Assembly: GCA_022360155.1 (NCBI GenBank)
Contig: JAKSDJ010000748.1
Location: forward strand, 1-42,401
Source of the DNA: Chloroflexales bacterium
Lineage (GTDB): Bacteria; Chloroflexota; Chloroflexia; Chloroflexales; Chloroflexaceae
DNA: 42,401 nucleotides
Direction of reading: 5' to 3'
Of the stretch, positions 1 through 7,080 are shown one piece after another (within the stretch, counting starts at the first letter, position 1; each line of letters begins with the position of its first letter). The translations under genes and the position numbers were made by a program. The notes beneath the pieces are model-generated. The model did no database searches and was not told the origin of the DNA. It worked only from the letters and a program-made list of their open reading frames with translations.

Positions 1-81
1 CTGAGTATCGATGACCTTGAACACCTAGGTACGTACGCTGCTGGACCAGATGATCCGTTGCCTCTGGGTCTACAGCGGTAA
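1..81 (+). CDS. Possible C-terminal end of a truncated gene
   Basis: Frame 1 is open from the window edge to a TAA at 79-81 and encodes 26 residues starting LSIDDLEHLGTYAAG. The first residues resemble the LS-x-x-x-LE-x-LG helix found near the C-terminus of DUF4351/Rpn-type transposase-like nucleases, but the match is short. It could equally be a chance open frame. Low confidence; the upstream sequence would decide. Confidence 0.2.
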   Translation: MSIDDLEHLGTYAAGPDDPLPLGLQR

Positions 82-168
82 GGTTAGCGCGAGCATTATA
101 GTGGAGTGTGCATGGAGAGGAAGAAGCGCGGAAAATATTCTTTCGCGCTTCTCTGGCCTGCTCTCTGA

Positions 169-354
169 CACGTTGTTGTTCTGACAGGGGCTGATCTTCG
201 AGGGACTAATCTCCAGGGGGCTAACCTCTGGGGGGCTAACTTTGGGGATCTAATATCGAGAAAACTGATCTCTGAGATGGCTGATCTTCGAGGTGTTTAC
301 CGTTTGGCTAATCTTGGGGGAGCTGACCTTCGGGTACAGCCGAGATACGTGTAA
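169..354 (+). pseudogene. Remnant of a pentapeptide-repeat protein gene
   Basis: Translating from 181 gives consecutive A(D/N)LxG pentapeptides: GADLRGTNLQGANLWGANF, then, after a break, ADLRG and ANLGGADLR before a TAA at 352-354. Around 247-276 the repeat register continues in another frame (SNIEKTDL), so the gene has suffered a frameshift. A stop at 166-168 closes the frame upstream, and no start or ribosome-binding site is visible. The family forms a right-handed quadrilateral beta-helix. This copy is short, frameshifted and on the opposite strand from all neighbouring genes, so I read it as a decayed fragment. Confidence 0.6.
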
Positions 355-388
355 AATGACAGGACTTACGCGGTGGTGGGGGGCCTCT

Positions 389-510
389 CAAGTGTATGGT
401 TTTTGGCTTGGCGAGCACTTGTTCCGCATCAGGACGCGGAAAACGCCACGTGATAACGAAAGGTGTTGTTCCGCATCACAATGGGCTTCCCCGAAAAACC
501 ATACACCTGA
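389..510. repeat. Inverted-repeat element downstream of the LarA-like gene
   Basis: GTGTATGGTTTTT at 392-404 has a perfect inverted copy at 494-506, separated by 89 bp. Inside lies a direct repeat TGTTCCGCATCA (419-430 and 467-478). The arrangement resembles a small non-autonomous element. No coding capacity is seen. It ends about 15 bp before the stop codon of the LarA-like gene. Confidence 0.45.
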
Positions 511-525
511 AAGACCATATCAGCC

Positions 526-1797
526 CTATTTTCCAGGCGTCGCATCGGCGCGTAGCCGGTACAACATTTCTCCCGCGTGCTGCACCAGCAATATTCCTTC
601 GTCTTCCCGGCCCGCCCACGAGTGCGGATCAATGTCGCGGTAATCGATGTACCCCAGGTTAATCTGGCGGCAACGCTCTGCGGGGATGCCGGTCGCCAGG
701 GAAACCTGGATCCGCGGAACCTCGCCGCCGGCCAGGTCGAAGCGCCCGCTACCCTTGACATGGGTGCTATGCGCCAGGATCGCGCCGGGCATATGCGCGA
801 ATCGTTCCCATTGCTGTAAAAAATAGTCGCGTATATGATACCCGATCTCGTCAAGCAAGCGCCCGTGGGTATACGAGACCTCGGTGATGTGGGGCGCATA
901 GATAATCACCTCGCCGCCGTCGGCAATCACCGGTTCGGTCTTGTACATCGCCTTGGCCGCCGTCCAAAGATCGGCGTAGCGTTCCGAGGGCATCGAGAGC
1001 ACCTGCTGGAATGGACGGTCGACATAGATAATATTGAGTTGCGCCGAGAGATCGGCGGCGGCATGCCACGCCGCGCTATGCTCTCCGGCGTAGAGTCCGT
1101 GCAACTCCGCGCCACACAGCACCAGCGCCAGGCAGAGCAACGGGCGGTCTACAAACTCCGCCGCGCGGTGGATCACCCGCCGCACCGCAGTGTCTTTCAC
1201 GCCGATCGTCGCCATGCTCGTTGCCAGTGCGCCCAGCCAGTGGGTGGCGTCGATGATCGCGGCGCCGGCAATGCCGGGGAAGAGATACTTGGCCCCGCCC
1301 GAGAAGCCGACGACTTCGTGGGGAAAAACCGGCCCACAGATCACGATCTGATCGTAATCGAAGATCGCCCGGTTGATCCGCACCGGCGTCGCGGTGGTCA
1401 TCAGGCCGTCGGTCAGCGCAGCCATCTCGTCGGCGCTGATGGCGCCAATAGTTGCGAGTGCGTCGGGGTGATCCCAGGCGTGATTGAAGATCTGTACGTT
1501 GGGGTAGGCTGCTGCGCGTTCGGGCGCCGATACGCCCACCAGCTTGTCAATCGCCGGCGCCGGCATTGGCGGGTGGGTGCCCAGGGCGATCAGGTAGTCG
1601 AGCTGAGCCGCCCGCCACCCAATCTGTTCGTACAACAGGCGAAAGATCAGCGGGATCGGCGCAGTGCGGGTGCCATCCGGGATGATCACCAGCACTCGCT
1701 TGCCGGTCAGTCGCAGAGGATCGAGCGCCTGCGCCAGGATCTGTCGCACGTCGTTGTCGCTGAACGTTCCGGTCGTGTTACCGTTTCCTACGATCAT
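526..1797 (-). CDS. LarA-type nickel-dependent hydroxyacid racemase/epimerase (DUF2088)
   Basis: Lactate racemase (LarA) superfamily protein, about 423 residues, typical family length. The N-terminal DGTR motif lies near residue 42. The catalytic block PHEVVGFSGGAKYLFPG follows, with H160, K170 and H186 spaced exactly as His174, Lys184 and His200 of Lactobacillus LarA; Lys184 carries the nickel-pincer nucleotide and His200 binds Ni. H106 (NHAWDHP) is the likely second catalytic base. The start is set at the ATG at 1797 because AGGAG (1804-1808) directly abuts the upstream ATG at 1803 but sits 6 nt from this one. Characterised homologues include lactate, malate and gluconate 2-epimerases. As the last gene after kduD, kdgK, uxaE and an SDR, a sugar-acid C2 epimerase is likelier than a lactate racemase. 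Cofactor genes larB/C/E are not in the window. Confidence 0.85.
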   Translation of the reverse strand: MIVGNGNTTGTFSDNDVRQILAQALDPLRLTGKRVLVIIPDGTRTAPIPLIFRLLYEQIGWRAAQLDYLIALGTHPPMPAPAIDKLVGVSAPERAAAYPNVQIFNHAWDHPDALATIGAISADEMAALTDGLMTTATPVRINRAIFDYDQIVICGPVFPHEVVGFSGGAKYLFPGIAGAAIIDATHWLGALATSMATIGVKDTAVRRVIHRAAEFVDRPLLCLALVLCGAELHGLYAGEHSAAWHAAADLSAQLNIIYVDRPFQQVLSMPSERYADLWTAAKAMYKTEPVIADGGEVIIYAPHITEVSYTHGRLLDEIGYHIRDYFLQQWERFAHMPGAILAHSTHVKGSGRFDLAGGEVPRIQVSLATGIPAERCRQINLGYIDYRDIDPHSWAGREDEGILLVQHAGEMLYRLRADATPGK

Positions 1798-1866
1798 AGT
1801 CATCTCCTAACAATCAGTTCTCAGCGGTCAGTGCTGTTGGGCGGCGTCGGCGATACACACCGAAGG

Positions 1867-1922
1867 TTATGGAGTGCGGCAGCCATGCTGCCGCGCGCAA
1901 GCATGGCTGCCGCACTCCATAA
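1867..1922. repeat. Long palindrome of the intergenic GCGGCAGCCATGC family
   Basis: Two perfect 22-bp arms (1867-1888 and 1901-1922) flank a 12-bp centre, giving a very stable hairpin. The core GCGGCAGCCATGCTGCCGCG recurs at 3083-3132, 40626-40677 (opposite strand, diverged) and 42311-42360, with a degenerate trace near 22329-22352. It lies between the SDR gene and the LarA-like gene and could act as a transcription or mRNA-processing barrier; no T-run follows. Confidence 0.8.
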
Positions 1923-1977
1923 TCCGATCCTTCCAGCCCCATCTACACCCAACCAGACGTCCCAATGTAACATGCCA

Positions 1978-1993
1978 ACGTGCCAACGTTCAT
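1978..1993. repeat. Short octamer array (ACGTGCCA/ACGTTCAT)
   Basis: Two tandem 8-bp units of the ACGTTnnn type end one base before the stop codon of the SDR gene. Diverged units (ACGTCCCA, ATGTAACA) lie just to the left. Part of the locus-wide octamer family. Confidence 0.5.
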
Positions 1994-2818
1994 TCACACC
2001 CCGCTGAAGGCCGAAAATCCGCCATCCACCGGCACGACAATCCCGGTGACAAACGCCGCCGCCGGGCTGACCAGCCAGAGCAACGCGCCGGCCAGATCCT
2101 CCGGCGCACCCAGACGTTCCATCGGTGTGTGGGCGATGATCGTCTTGCCCCGCTCGGTCAGCGCGCCGCTTTCCCGCTCAGTAAGCAGGAAGCGGTTCTG
2201 CTCGGTCAGGAAGAAGCCGGGTGCAAGCGCGTTGACCCGGATCTGCGGGCTGTATTCCTGAGCCAGGTGAACGGCCAACCAGCGGGTAAAATTGACCACG
2301 GCAGCCTTCGCCGCGCTATAGGCTGCCACCCGCGTTAGCGGGCGTTCGGCGCTCATCGAGGTGATATTGACGATGCAACCCTGCTTGCGTTCGGCCATGA
2401 TCCGCCCAAAGACCTGGCAGCAATTGAGCGTTCCGTCGAAGTTGAGGGCGAAGACCTGACCCACGGCGGCATGATCGAGGGCGAAGAACGACCGCTCGGC
2501 GGAGGTAGTCGCCTGGGGCTGGTTGCCGCCCGCCGCATTGACCAAGATATCCACCGGGCCGAGCGCCGCCGCAATCAGATCGGCAGCGCATTCCAGGGCC
2601 TCCCGGTCGAGCACATCACACGCCACCGCAAGGGCCTGTCCGCCTTCGGCCTGGATCGCCGCCGCCACGCGCCCACACGACTCGGCGCGCCGGCTGAGCA
2701 CAGCGACCCTGGCGCCAGCCCGCGCCAGGGCATACGCCATCACGCTGCCCAATCCACCGCCGCCGCCGGTAACGACGGCAACCTGGCCGCTGATATCGAA
2801 GAGCGCTTGGTAATTCAT
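1994..2818 (-). CDS. uxuB: SDR oxidoreductase, probable D-mannonate oxidoreductase (fructuronate reductase)
   Basis: Classical short-chain dehydrogenase of 274 residues. TGGGGGLG (17-24) is the nucleotide-binding motif, S154, Y167 and K171 form the catalytic triad, and NAAGGNQPQATT (94-105) replaces the usual NNAG. That NAAGGN-x-P-x-ATT signature is typical of SDR-type mannonate oxidoreductases (Bacillus YjmF/UxuB), which interconvert D-fructuronate and D-mannonate. The start is supported by GGGAGA five bases upstream. The gene lies downstream of uxaE, which makes the fructuronate substrate, and upstream of the LarA-like gene. The substrate assignment is by family resemblance and context; another keto-sugar acid is possible. 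Confidence 0.7.
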   Translation of the reverse strand: MNYQALFDISGQVAVVTGGGGGLGSVMAYALARAGARVAVLSRRAESCGRVAAAIQAEGGQALAVACDVLDREALECAADLIAAALGPVDILVNAAGGNQPQATTSAERSFFALDHAAVGQVFALNFDGTLNCCQVFGRIMAERKQGCIVNITSMSAERPLTRVAAYSAAKAAVVNFTRWLAVHLAQEYSPQIRVNALAPGFFLTEQNRFLLTERESGALTERGKTIIAHTPMERLGAPEDLAGALLWLVSPAAAFVTGIVVPVDGGFSAFSGV

Positions 2819-2982
2819 AGGGTTCTCCCTGTTTTAGGCAATGCACTGGAGATACGAGGCTGCGACTCTCGTCGATCTGGGTTAGACTCTGCAATAGCAC
2901 GCAGATGACGCAGAGTTTTAGACATGATTTCCAGGATTGTTCTCACGGCATGCATCTCGCAGTTCAAATCTTGTTTCTTGTC

Positions 2983-3254
2983 ATACCAATTCGATGTGAA
3001 AACCACGCATGTCATGCTGAGCCCTTCGGCGAGCTGGTCCTGAGCGCCGCCGAAGGGCTCAGAGGCTGTCTGAAAAGGGGTATGGAATGCGGCAGCCATG
3101 CTGCCGCGCGCAAGCACGGCTTGCGCATTCCACATGTTGACGTGCCGATGCTCCGCTCCATCCCAGTTTGTGCTCCCGTTCTTGCCGGGTCAAACGGCTT
3201 TTCAGACAGCTTCTCAGGGCGAAAAGATGCGGAATGTCTAAATCGAATTGGTAT
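2983..3254. mobile_element. MITE-like element with ATACCAATTCGAT terminal inverted repeats
   Basis: ATACCAATTCGAT at 2983-2995 is matched by its perfect inverse at 3242-3254. If TA is taken as the target duplication, the inverted repeat starts CCAATTCG, as in IS630/mariner-type elements (inference). A second copy lies at 26307-26524. Interior GCTGAGCCCTTCGGCGAG palindromes are shared by both copies. This copy carries an extra 150-bp element at 3063-3212; no transposase is encoded. Confidence 0.7.
3063..3212. mobile_element. 150-bp MITE-like element with AGGCTGTCTGAAAAG ends, inserted in another element
   Basis: The left end AGGCTGTCTGAAAAG (3063-3077) and the inverse at 3198-3212 (AAGCTGTCTGAAAAG read on the minus strand) differ at one position. 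CTCAG at 3058-3062 is repeated at 3213-3217, consistent with a 5-bp target duplication. Positions 3061-3173 are almost identical to 42289-42401 (one mismatch seen in 113 bp). The interior carries the GCGGCAGCCATGC palindrome. Confidence 0.7.
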
Positions 3255-3379
3255 CAATCCTGTCAAAACCATGGTGTACACAGCGCCTCCTGCCCATCGG
3301 GCCGAGATCTGCTGTATTCACCCCAAACGTGTGTGCGGAGCATATGGCAGACTGATGGACGGCTGCGCTGCTCTCACAC

Positions 3380-4879
3380 TTAGCGCACGAATGGCTCCAG
3401 GTGCCGCACGAAATGGCCTTCCAACGCGGCGTAGTGAGCCTCGGCGTACTCCTCCAACAATGTCTTCAACGTCGATCCAAACTCGGTCAGCGCCGACCCA
3501 AAGGTGACGTGCAGAATCTGGCGGGCGTCAAATTGGTCAAGCAGCGCGGGCAATTGCTCGTCGGCCAGGTCGGCAAGCTCCGGGAAGCGCTCCAATGCGG
3601 CAGAGACGTGATAGGAGGCGCGGTCTACCGGATAGCGCTTGCGGGCGAATGCGCCGATAGCCCGGAACAGCAGGGGGTTGACTTGCGCCGCCACCCGCAA
3701 CGCTTCAAGGTAGCTCGTTCCCGCCGTCTTGAGATGCACCATCCCCTCCGTAGCGGCGACGATCAAGGGATACACGCTGAACTTGTCGGAGCCAGAGTGC
3801 AAACTGAGCTTGTAGGGGCCGAGGGCGCGCGCAATCGTGGCGTGACCGGCCAGGTCATCGCGCAACACCGCGAGGTCGCCAATATAATCCACACCCTTCT
3901 CGAAGCGCCCGACATAGCGCGGGGCCAGGCTGATCCAGCGCACCCCCAAGCGCTTCAGCTCGCTGGCGATGTAGACGTGCTCGACGTGTGAGGTTGGCGT
4001 CTCGGTTTCATCGACCGATACCTCCAGCTCAAAGGGAACACCTTTTGCCTCCAGGTGGCGATACAGCACAGCGACATGCGCTATCGCGCCGCCATACTTA
4101 GCCGCCGCCCGCATTACCCCCGCCATGTCGATGTGCAGCGTTCGATCGGCGAGCTTGAACGTTTGATCCACATAGTTGCGCTCCAGATCAGCCGGGCTAC
4201 TCTCCAGATCGGGCCAGGGCAGCGCCGCCACCTTGCGCTGGATCGTCGCCGGATCGTCGCTGTCAGCGTGGTTGTCGACATACGAGCCGGGGTCAATCGT
4301 ATAGAAGCTGAAACCCGCCGCAACACACACATCGATGTCGCTGACCGTCTTGAGGTGATCGGCATCGGCCCCGAGACCGTCGCACCAACCTGCCTGAAAA
4401 GCCCCCCAGGTTGCATCGCTCATCACATCATCGGGGGTGCGCCCAGTCCGTCCCATCTCGCGGATCGACTGTTGGGCGAAAATGGGCAAAATGGTGCGCT
4501 CCGGCGCACTCTGGAGCACGTGGCGGAGCGCTTGCACATGGCCTGGAGTCGCCAGGCCCAGTCGGTCGCCAAACCCTGCCGAGGTTTGCAGACCCAGCAG
4601 GCGCGGCTGGAGCCAGCGCAAGGTCGCACGTAGCGCCCGCGCATTCGTGTGATCGAGCAGGCAATATTTGAGCGTGTAGTTGGATTGGAAGGAGCTGCTT
4701 TGACCATGGAATTGTTGGAGTAGCGGATGGTTGGACAGCGCCAGCAGCGCCAACCGTTGGTTCGGGCCGCCTTTGTCGAGCCACAACGCCATATCGTCGT
4801 GAACGACAAGAGAGGTGCGGACCAGGGTGTCGGGGAACCGCTGTTCGAGTAATTGGCGGGAGATAGCAGTTTTGGTCAT
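3380..4879 (-). CDS. uxaE: Tagaturonate epimerase (UxaE family)
   Basis: A 499-residue protein of the tagaturonate epimerase family, which interconverts D-tagaturonate and D-fructuronate and so joins galacturonate to the mannonate branch without UxaB/UxaA. Recognisable blocks are FGDRLGLATPGH (103-114), EVSVDETETPT (286-295) and LHSGSDKFSVYP (360-371), all rich in candidate metal-binding and catalytic residues. The start at 4879 is chosen because AGAGGA (4887-4892) lies 7 nt upstream; the frame is open 12 codons further but without a ribosome-binding site. It sits between kdgK (72 bp upstream) and the mannonate oxidoreductase gene. No uronate isomerase (UxaC), which would supply tagaturonate, is in the window. 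Confidence 0.82.
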   Translation of the reverse strand: MTKTAISRQLLEQRFPDTLVRTSLVVHDDMALWLDKGGPNQRLALLALSNHPLLQQFHGQSSSFQSNYTLKYCLLDHTNARALRATLRWLQPRLLGLQTSAGFGDRLGLATPGHVQALRHVLQSAPERTILPIFAQQSIREMGRTGRTPDDVMSDATWGAFQAGWCDGLGADADHLKTVSDIDVCVAAGFSFYTIDPGSYVDNHADSDDPATIQRKVAALPWPDLESSPADLERNYVDQTFKLADRTLHIDMAGVMRAAAKYGGAIAHVAVLYRHLEAKGVPFELEVSVDETETPTSHVEHVYIASELKRLGVRWISLAPRYVGRFEKGVDYIGDLAVLRDDLAGHATIARALGPYKLSLHSGSDKFSVYPLIVAATEGMVHLKTAGTSYLEALRVAAQVNPLLFRAIGAFARKRYPVDRASYHVSAALERFPELADLADEQLPALLDQFDARQILHVTFGSALTEFGSTLKTLLEEYAEAHYAALEGHFVRHLEPFVR

Positions 4880-4951
4880 TATCACATCCTCTTTGCTTGC
4901 CAGGACAGCGGGCAAGAGCCGACAGACCAGGAGGCTGGAAATGGCTTTTGT

Positions 4952-5947
4952 CTAGCGCTGCAACGCCATCTTGCCGGTACCCTGGGCTAGTAGCGCTTCG
5001 ACTTCGCTGCGGTCGACGAGAGGCGCATCGCCAGGAATGCTGTATTTCAATGCTGCCACGGCCGCGCCCCACTGGAGTGACCGTTGTAATCGTTCCTCAG
5101 TCGTTTGTGCCGTCAGATAGCCATAGAGAAACCCGGCGACAAACGCATCGCCGCCGCCAATGCGCCCAACCGGCTCGGCAAGGAAGGCCGGCTGGCGCTG
5201 GGCTGTCCCGCCCGGCGCGCACCCGATGACTCCCTGGTCGCCCATCGTCAGCACGACGGTCGTCTGAGGATAACGTGCGGCGAGTGCGGCGAGTGCAGCC
5301 TCGGCGCTGGCGTCGGGCTCCAGCGCATAGAGAAGCCGAATGTCGTCCAGCGGCGCGAAGAGCAGATCGGCGGCCAGGGCAAAGGCGTCACACCCGGCTT
5401 GGGCGGCGGCGGGCGACCAGAGTTGGCCCCGGTAGTTCAGATCGAAGCTGATCGTCCACCCGGCGGCCCGGCCTAGCTCCAGCGCGCGCTGGGCCGTCGC
5501 TGCAGCGTCGCCGCTCAGCGCTGGCGTAATGCCAGTCAGGTGGAGCAGCCGCGCGCCGTGCGCCTGGAAGAGCTCGGCAGGCAATTTGGCGGCGGTCATC
5601 CGGCTCATCGCGCTGTGCGCCCGGTCGTAGACCACGCGACTGCCGCGCGGGGCCTTGCCCTCTTCCAGGAAGTAGAGGCCGACACGGTCGGCGCGCGTCC
5701 AGACGACGTGCGCGGTGTCCACGCCGTGCCGGGCAATCGTACTGGCGATCAAGCGCCCCAGAGGGTTGTCGGTCAGCCGCGAGAGCCAGGCCACACGCAG
5801 CCCAAGCCGCGCCAGCCCGATGGCGGTATTCGACTCGCTGCCGCCGACTTCTATATCGAATCCCGTGGCCTGCTCGATCCGGCGGAAGCCAGGCGGGGTC
5901 AGGCGCAGCATGGTTTCGCCGAGGGTGATGACATCATACTCTGTCAT
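4952..5947 (-). CDS. kdgK: 2-keto-3-deoxygluconate kinase (PfkB family)
   Basis: A ribokinase/PfkB-family kinase of 331 residues from the chosen start. It has the N-terminal DVITLGETMLRL strand, GGSESN (35-40) for sugar binding, and the C-terminal GGGDAFVAGF motif (264-273) with catalytic Asp267 and its anion hole. The product would be 2-keto-3-deoxy-6-phosphogluconate, the common exit of both the KduI/KduD and mannonate branches. The first in-frame start (6034) would add 29 residues not expected for the family, so ATG 5947 is preferred although its ribosome-binding site is weak. It follows kduD by 261 bp. Another acid-sugar kinase is possible, but the neighbourhood supports KDG. Confidence 0.85.
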   Translation of the reverse strand: MTEYDVITLGETMLRLTPPGFRRIEQATGFDIEVGGSESNTAIGLARLGLRVAWLSRLTDNPLGRLIASTIARHGVDTAHVVWTRADRVGLYFLEEGKAPRGSRVVYDRAHSAMSRMTAAKLPAELFQAHGARLLHLTGITPALSGDAAATAQRALELGRAAGWTISFDLNYRGQLWSPAAAQAGCDAFALAADLLFAPLDDIRLLYALEPDASAEAALAALAARYPQTTVVLTMGDQGVIGCAPGGTAQRQPAFLAEPVGRIGGGDAFVAGFLYGYLTAQTTEERLQRSLQWGAAVAALKYSIPGDAPLVDRSEVEALLAQGTGKMALQR

Positions 5948-6208
5948 GTCAGACTCTATTTGCAGCGAAGCGGATATCTGCAATGGAACGCTGATACCGC
6001 TGATGGATGCGATAACCGCAGATTTGTTAAACAAGGTTTTAAGATAACCGACGTGACGTTACCATTTGGTCTTGCTCTGCAGGCGCAGCTTATAGCCGCG
6101 TTGGCTTGCGCTTGAGGTGAACAATATATGGAGGATGCACCTCCGCACCGGTAACGATCACCCCGCCGCGAACCTGGTCTTATGCAATGATCAGCCGCTC
6201 CTGCCACA
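5948..6208. other. Intergenic region kduD-kdgK with degenerate short repeats
   Basis: This 261-bp gap holds degenerate GCGGATAT/ACCGCTGA/ACCGCAGA units between about 5970 and 6030. They resemble the ACGCAGAT class of bacterial intergenic repeats. No gene or clear promoter is seen. Confidence 0.4.
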
Positions 6209-6970
6209 TCAGCGGGCGAGCCAGCCGCCATCCACCGCCAGCGTGTAGCCGTGAATATAGGCGCTGGCCGGCGAGGCGAGAAAGACGACCGCGCCGGCCA
6301 TGTCGTTGGGCGTCCCCCAGCGACCCGCCGGGATGCGTTCGAGGATCTGGCGGTTGCGTTCTGGGTCGTCGCGCAGGGCCTGGGTGTTGTCGGTCGCCAT
6401 GTAGCCCGGCGCAATCGCATTGACGTTGATCCCCCGCCCGGCCCACTCGTTCGCCAGCGCCTTGGTCAAGCCGGCGACAGCGTGTTTGGCGGCGGTGTAG
6501 GCGGGTACCCGGATACCGCCTTGAAACGAGAGCAGCGAAGCGATGTTGATGATCTTGCCGCCGCCCTGGAGCAGCATGACCTGCGCCGCCGCCTGCGAGA
6601 GCGCCCAGACGGCGGTGAGGTTCACGTCCAGGACGCCTTGCCAATCCGCCGGTGTGGTCTCGATGGCGTTGGCGCGGCGGATAATCCCCGCATTGTTAAC
6701 CAGGATGTCGAGCCGGCCAAGCTGTTCGACGGTTTGCTTGATCACGCCATCGATCGGTTCGGTTGTGCTGAAGTCGGCGGCAAGCGCAATCCCCCGCCGC
6801 TCGGCTGCGGCGATCGCCTCAAGCGTCGCGCCGGCCTGCCCCGAACGTGAGGTCACGGCGACAGCGGCGCCAGCCTGGGCGAGGGCAATCGCCATCCCTT
6901 GGCCCAGGCCCTTATCGCCGCCCGTAACCAGGGCGACCTTGCCGTCGATCCGGAAGGAGTCTAAAATCAT
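6209..6970 (-). CDS. kduD: 2-keto-3-deoxy-D-gluconate 5-dehydrogenase KduD
   Basis: An SDR of 253 residues, the same length as E. coli KduD and closely similar along its whole length. TGGDKGLG (16-23) binds NAD(H), NNAGIIRR (92-99) follows, S145, Y158 and K162 form the active site, and NVNAIAPGYMATDNT and the C-terminal VDGGWLAR are KduD hallmarks. It reduces 2,5-diketo-3-deoxygluconate (the KduI product) to KDG. AAAAGGA lies 7 nt upstream of the ATG. It stands first in the kduD-kdgK-uxaE-SDR-larA run, which converts unsaturated and saturated uronates to one product. Confidence 0.93.
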   Translation of the reverse strand: MILDSFRIDGKVALVTGGDKGLGQGMAIALAQAGAAVAVTSRSGQAGATLEAIAAAERRGIALAADFSTTEPIDGVIKQTVEQLGRLDILVNNAGIIRRANAIETTPADWQGVLDVNLTAVWALSQAAAQVMLLQGGGKIINIASLLSFQGGIRVPAYTAAKHAVAGLTKALANEWAGRGINVNAIAPGYMATDNTQALRDDPERNRQILERIPAGRWGTPNDMAGAVVFLASPASAYIHGYTLAVDGGWLAR

Positions 6971-6989
6971 TGGGTTTTCCTTTTATTTC

Positions 6990-7005
6990 ACGTTGGAACA
7001 TTGGA
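6990..7005. repeat. Two octamer units (ACGTTGGA, ACATTGGA)
   Basis: Tandem 8-bp units of the ACGTTnnn family lie 20 bp upstream of kduD. A palindromic CCTGAGCGAAGCCGAAGG sequence (7023-7040) lies to the right, between them and the sulfatase stop. Confidence 0.45.
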
Positions 7006-7059
7006 ATCCCTCGCTGCGCTAGTCCTGAGCGAAGCCGAAGGGCTCAGGACAAGGGTTGG

Positions 7060-7080
7060 CATCACTCATCACTCGTCACT
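7060..7080. repeat. Heptamer repeat at the sulfatase stop codon
   Basis: Three tandem 7-bp units (CATCACT, CATCACT, CGTCACT) overlap the 3' end of the sulfatase gene. The repeat supplies its final codons and its TGA stop. Confidence 0.6.

Larger units (their letters stand above)
2915..3270. repeat. Interrupted copy of an older intergenic repeat
   Basis: The left part, 2915-2982 (TTTTAGACATGA ... CTTGTC), and the right part, 3255-3270 (CAATCCTGTCAAAAC), align with a continuous copy at 29682-29775 (TTTCAGACATGA ... CTTGTCAAACCTGTCAC). The 272-bp element at 2983-3254 separates the two halves. Confidence 0.6.
2819..3379. other. 561-bp intergenic region filled with nested repeats
   Basis: No gene is visible. 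The stretch contains the split parts of an old AGGATT/AATCCTGT-type intergenic repeat, a TA-flanked inverted-repeat element inside it, and a second inverted-repeat element inside that one. These are listed separately. 3271-3379, next to the uxaE stop, shows no recognisable structure. Confidence 0.7.

Noticed and set aside
526-1797. Reading the LarA-like gene as a true lactate racemase
   Set aside because: No lactate dehydrogenase, lactate permease or larB/C/E gene is near, and all neighbours act on sugar acids.
835-2007. Long open frame on the plus strand (about 390 codons) opposite the LarA-like gene
   Set aside because: It is the high-GC antisense shadow of a gene with conserved catalytic residues; its translation is rich in Arg/His and shows no family motif or ribosome-binding site.
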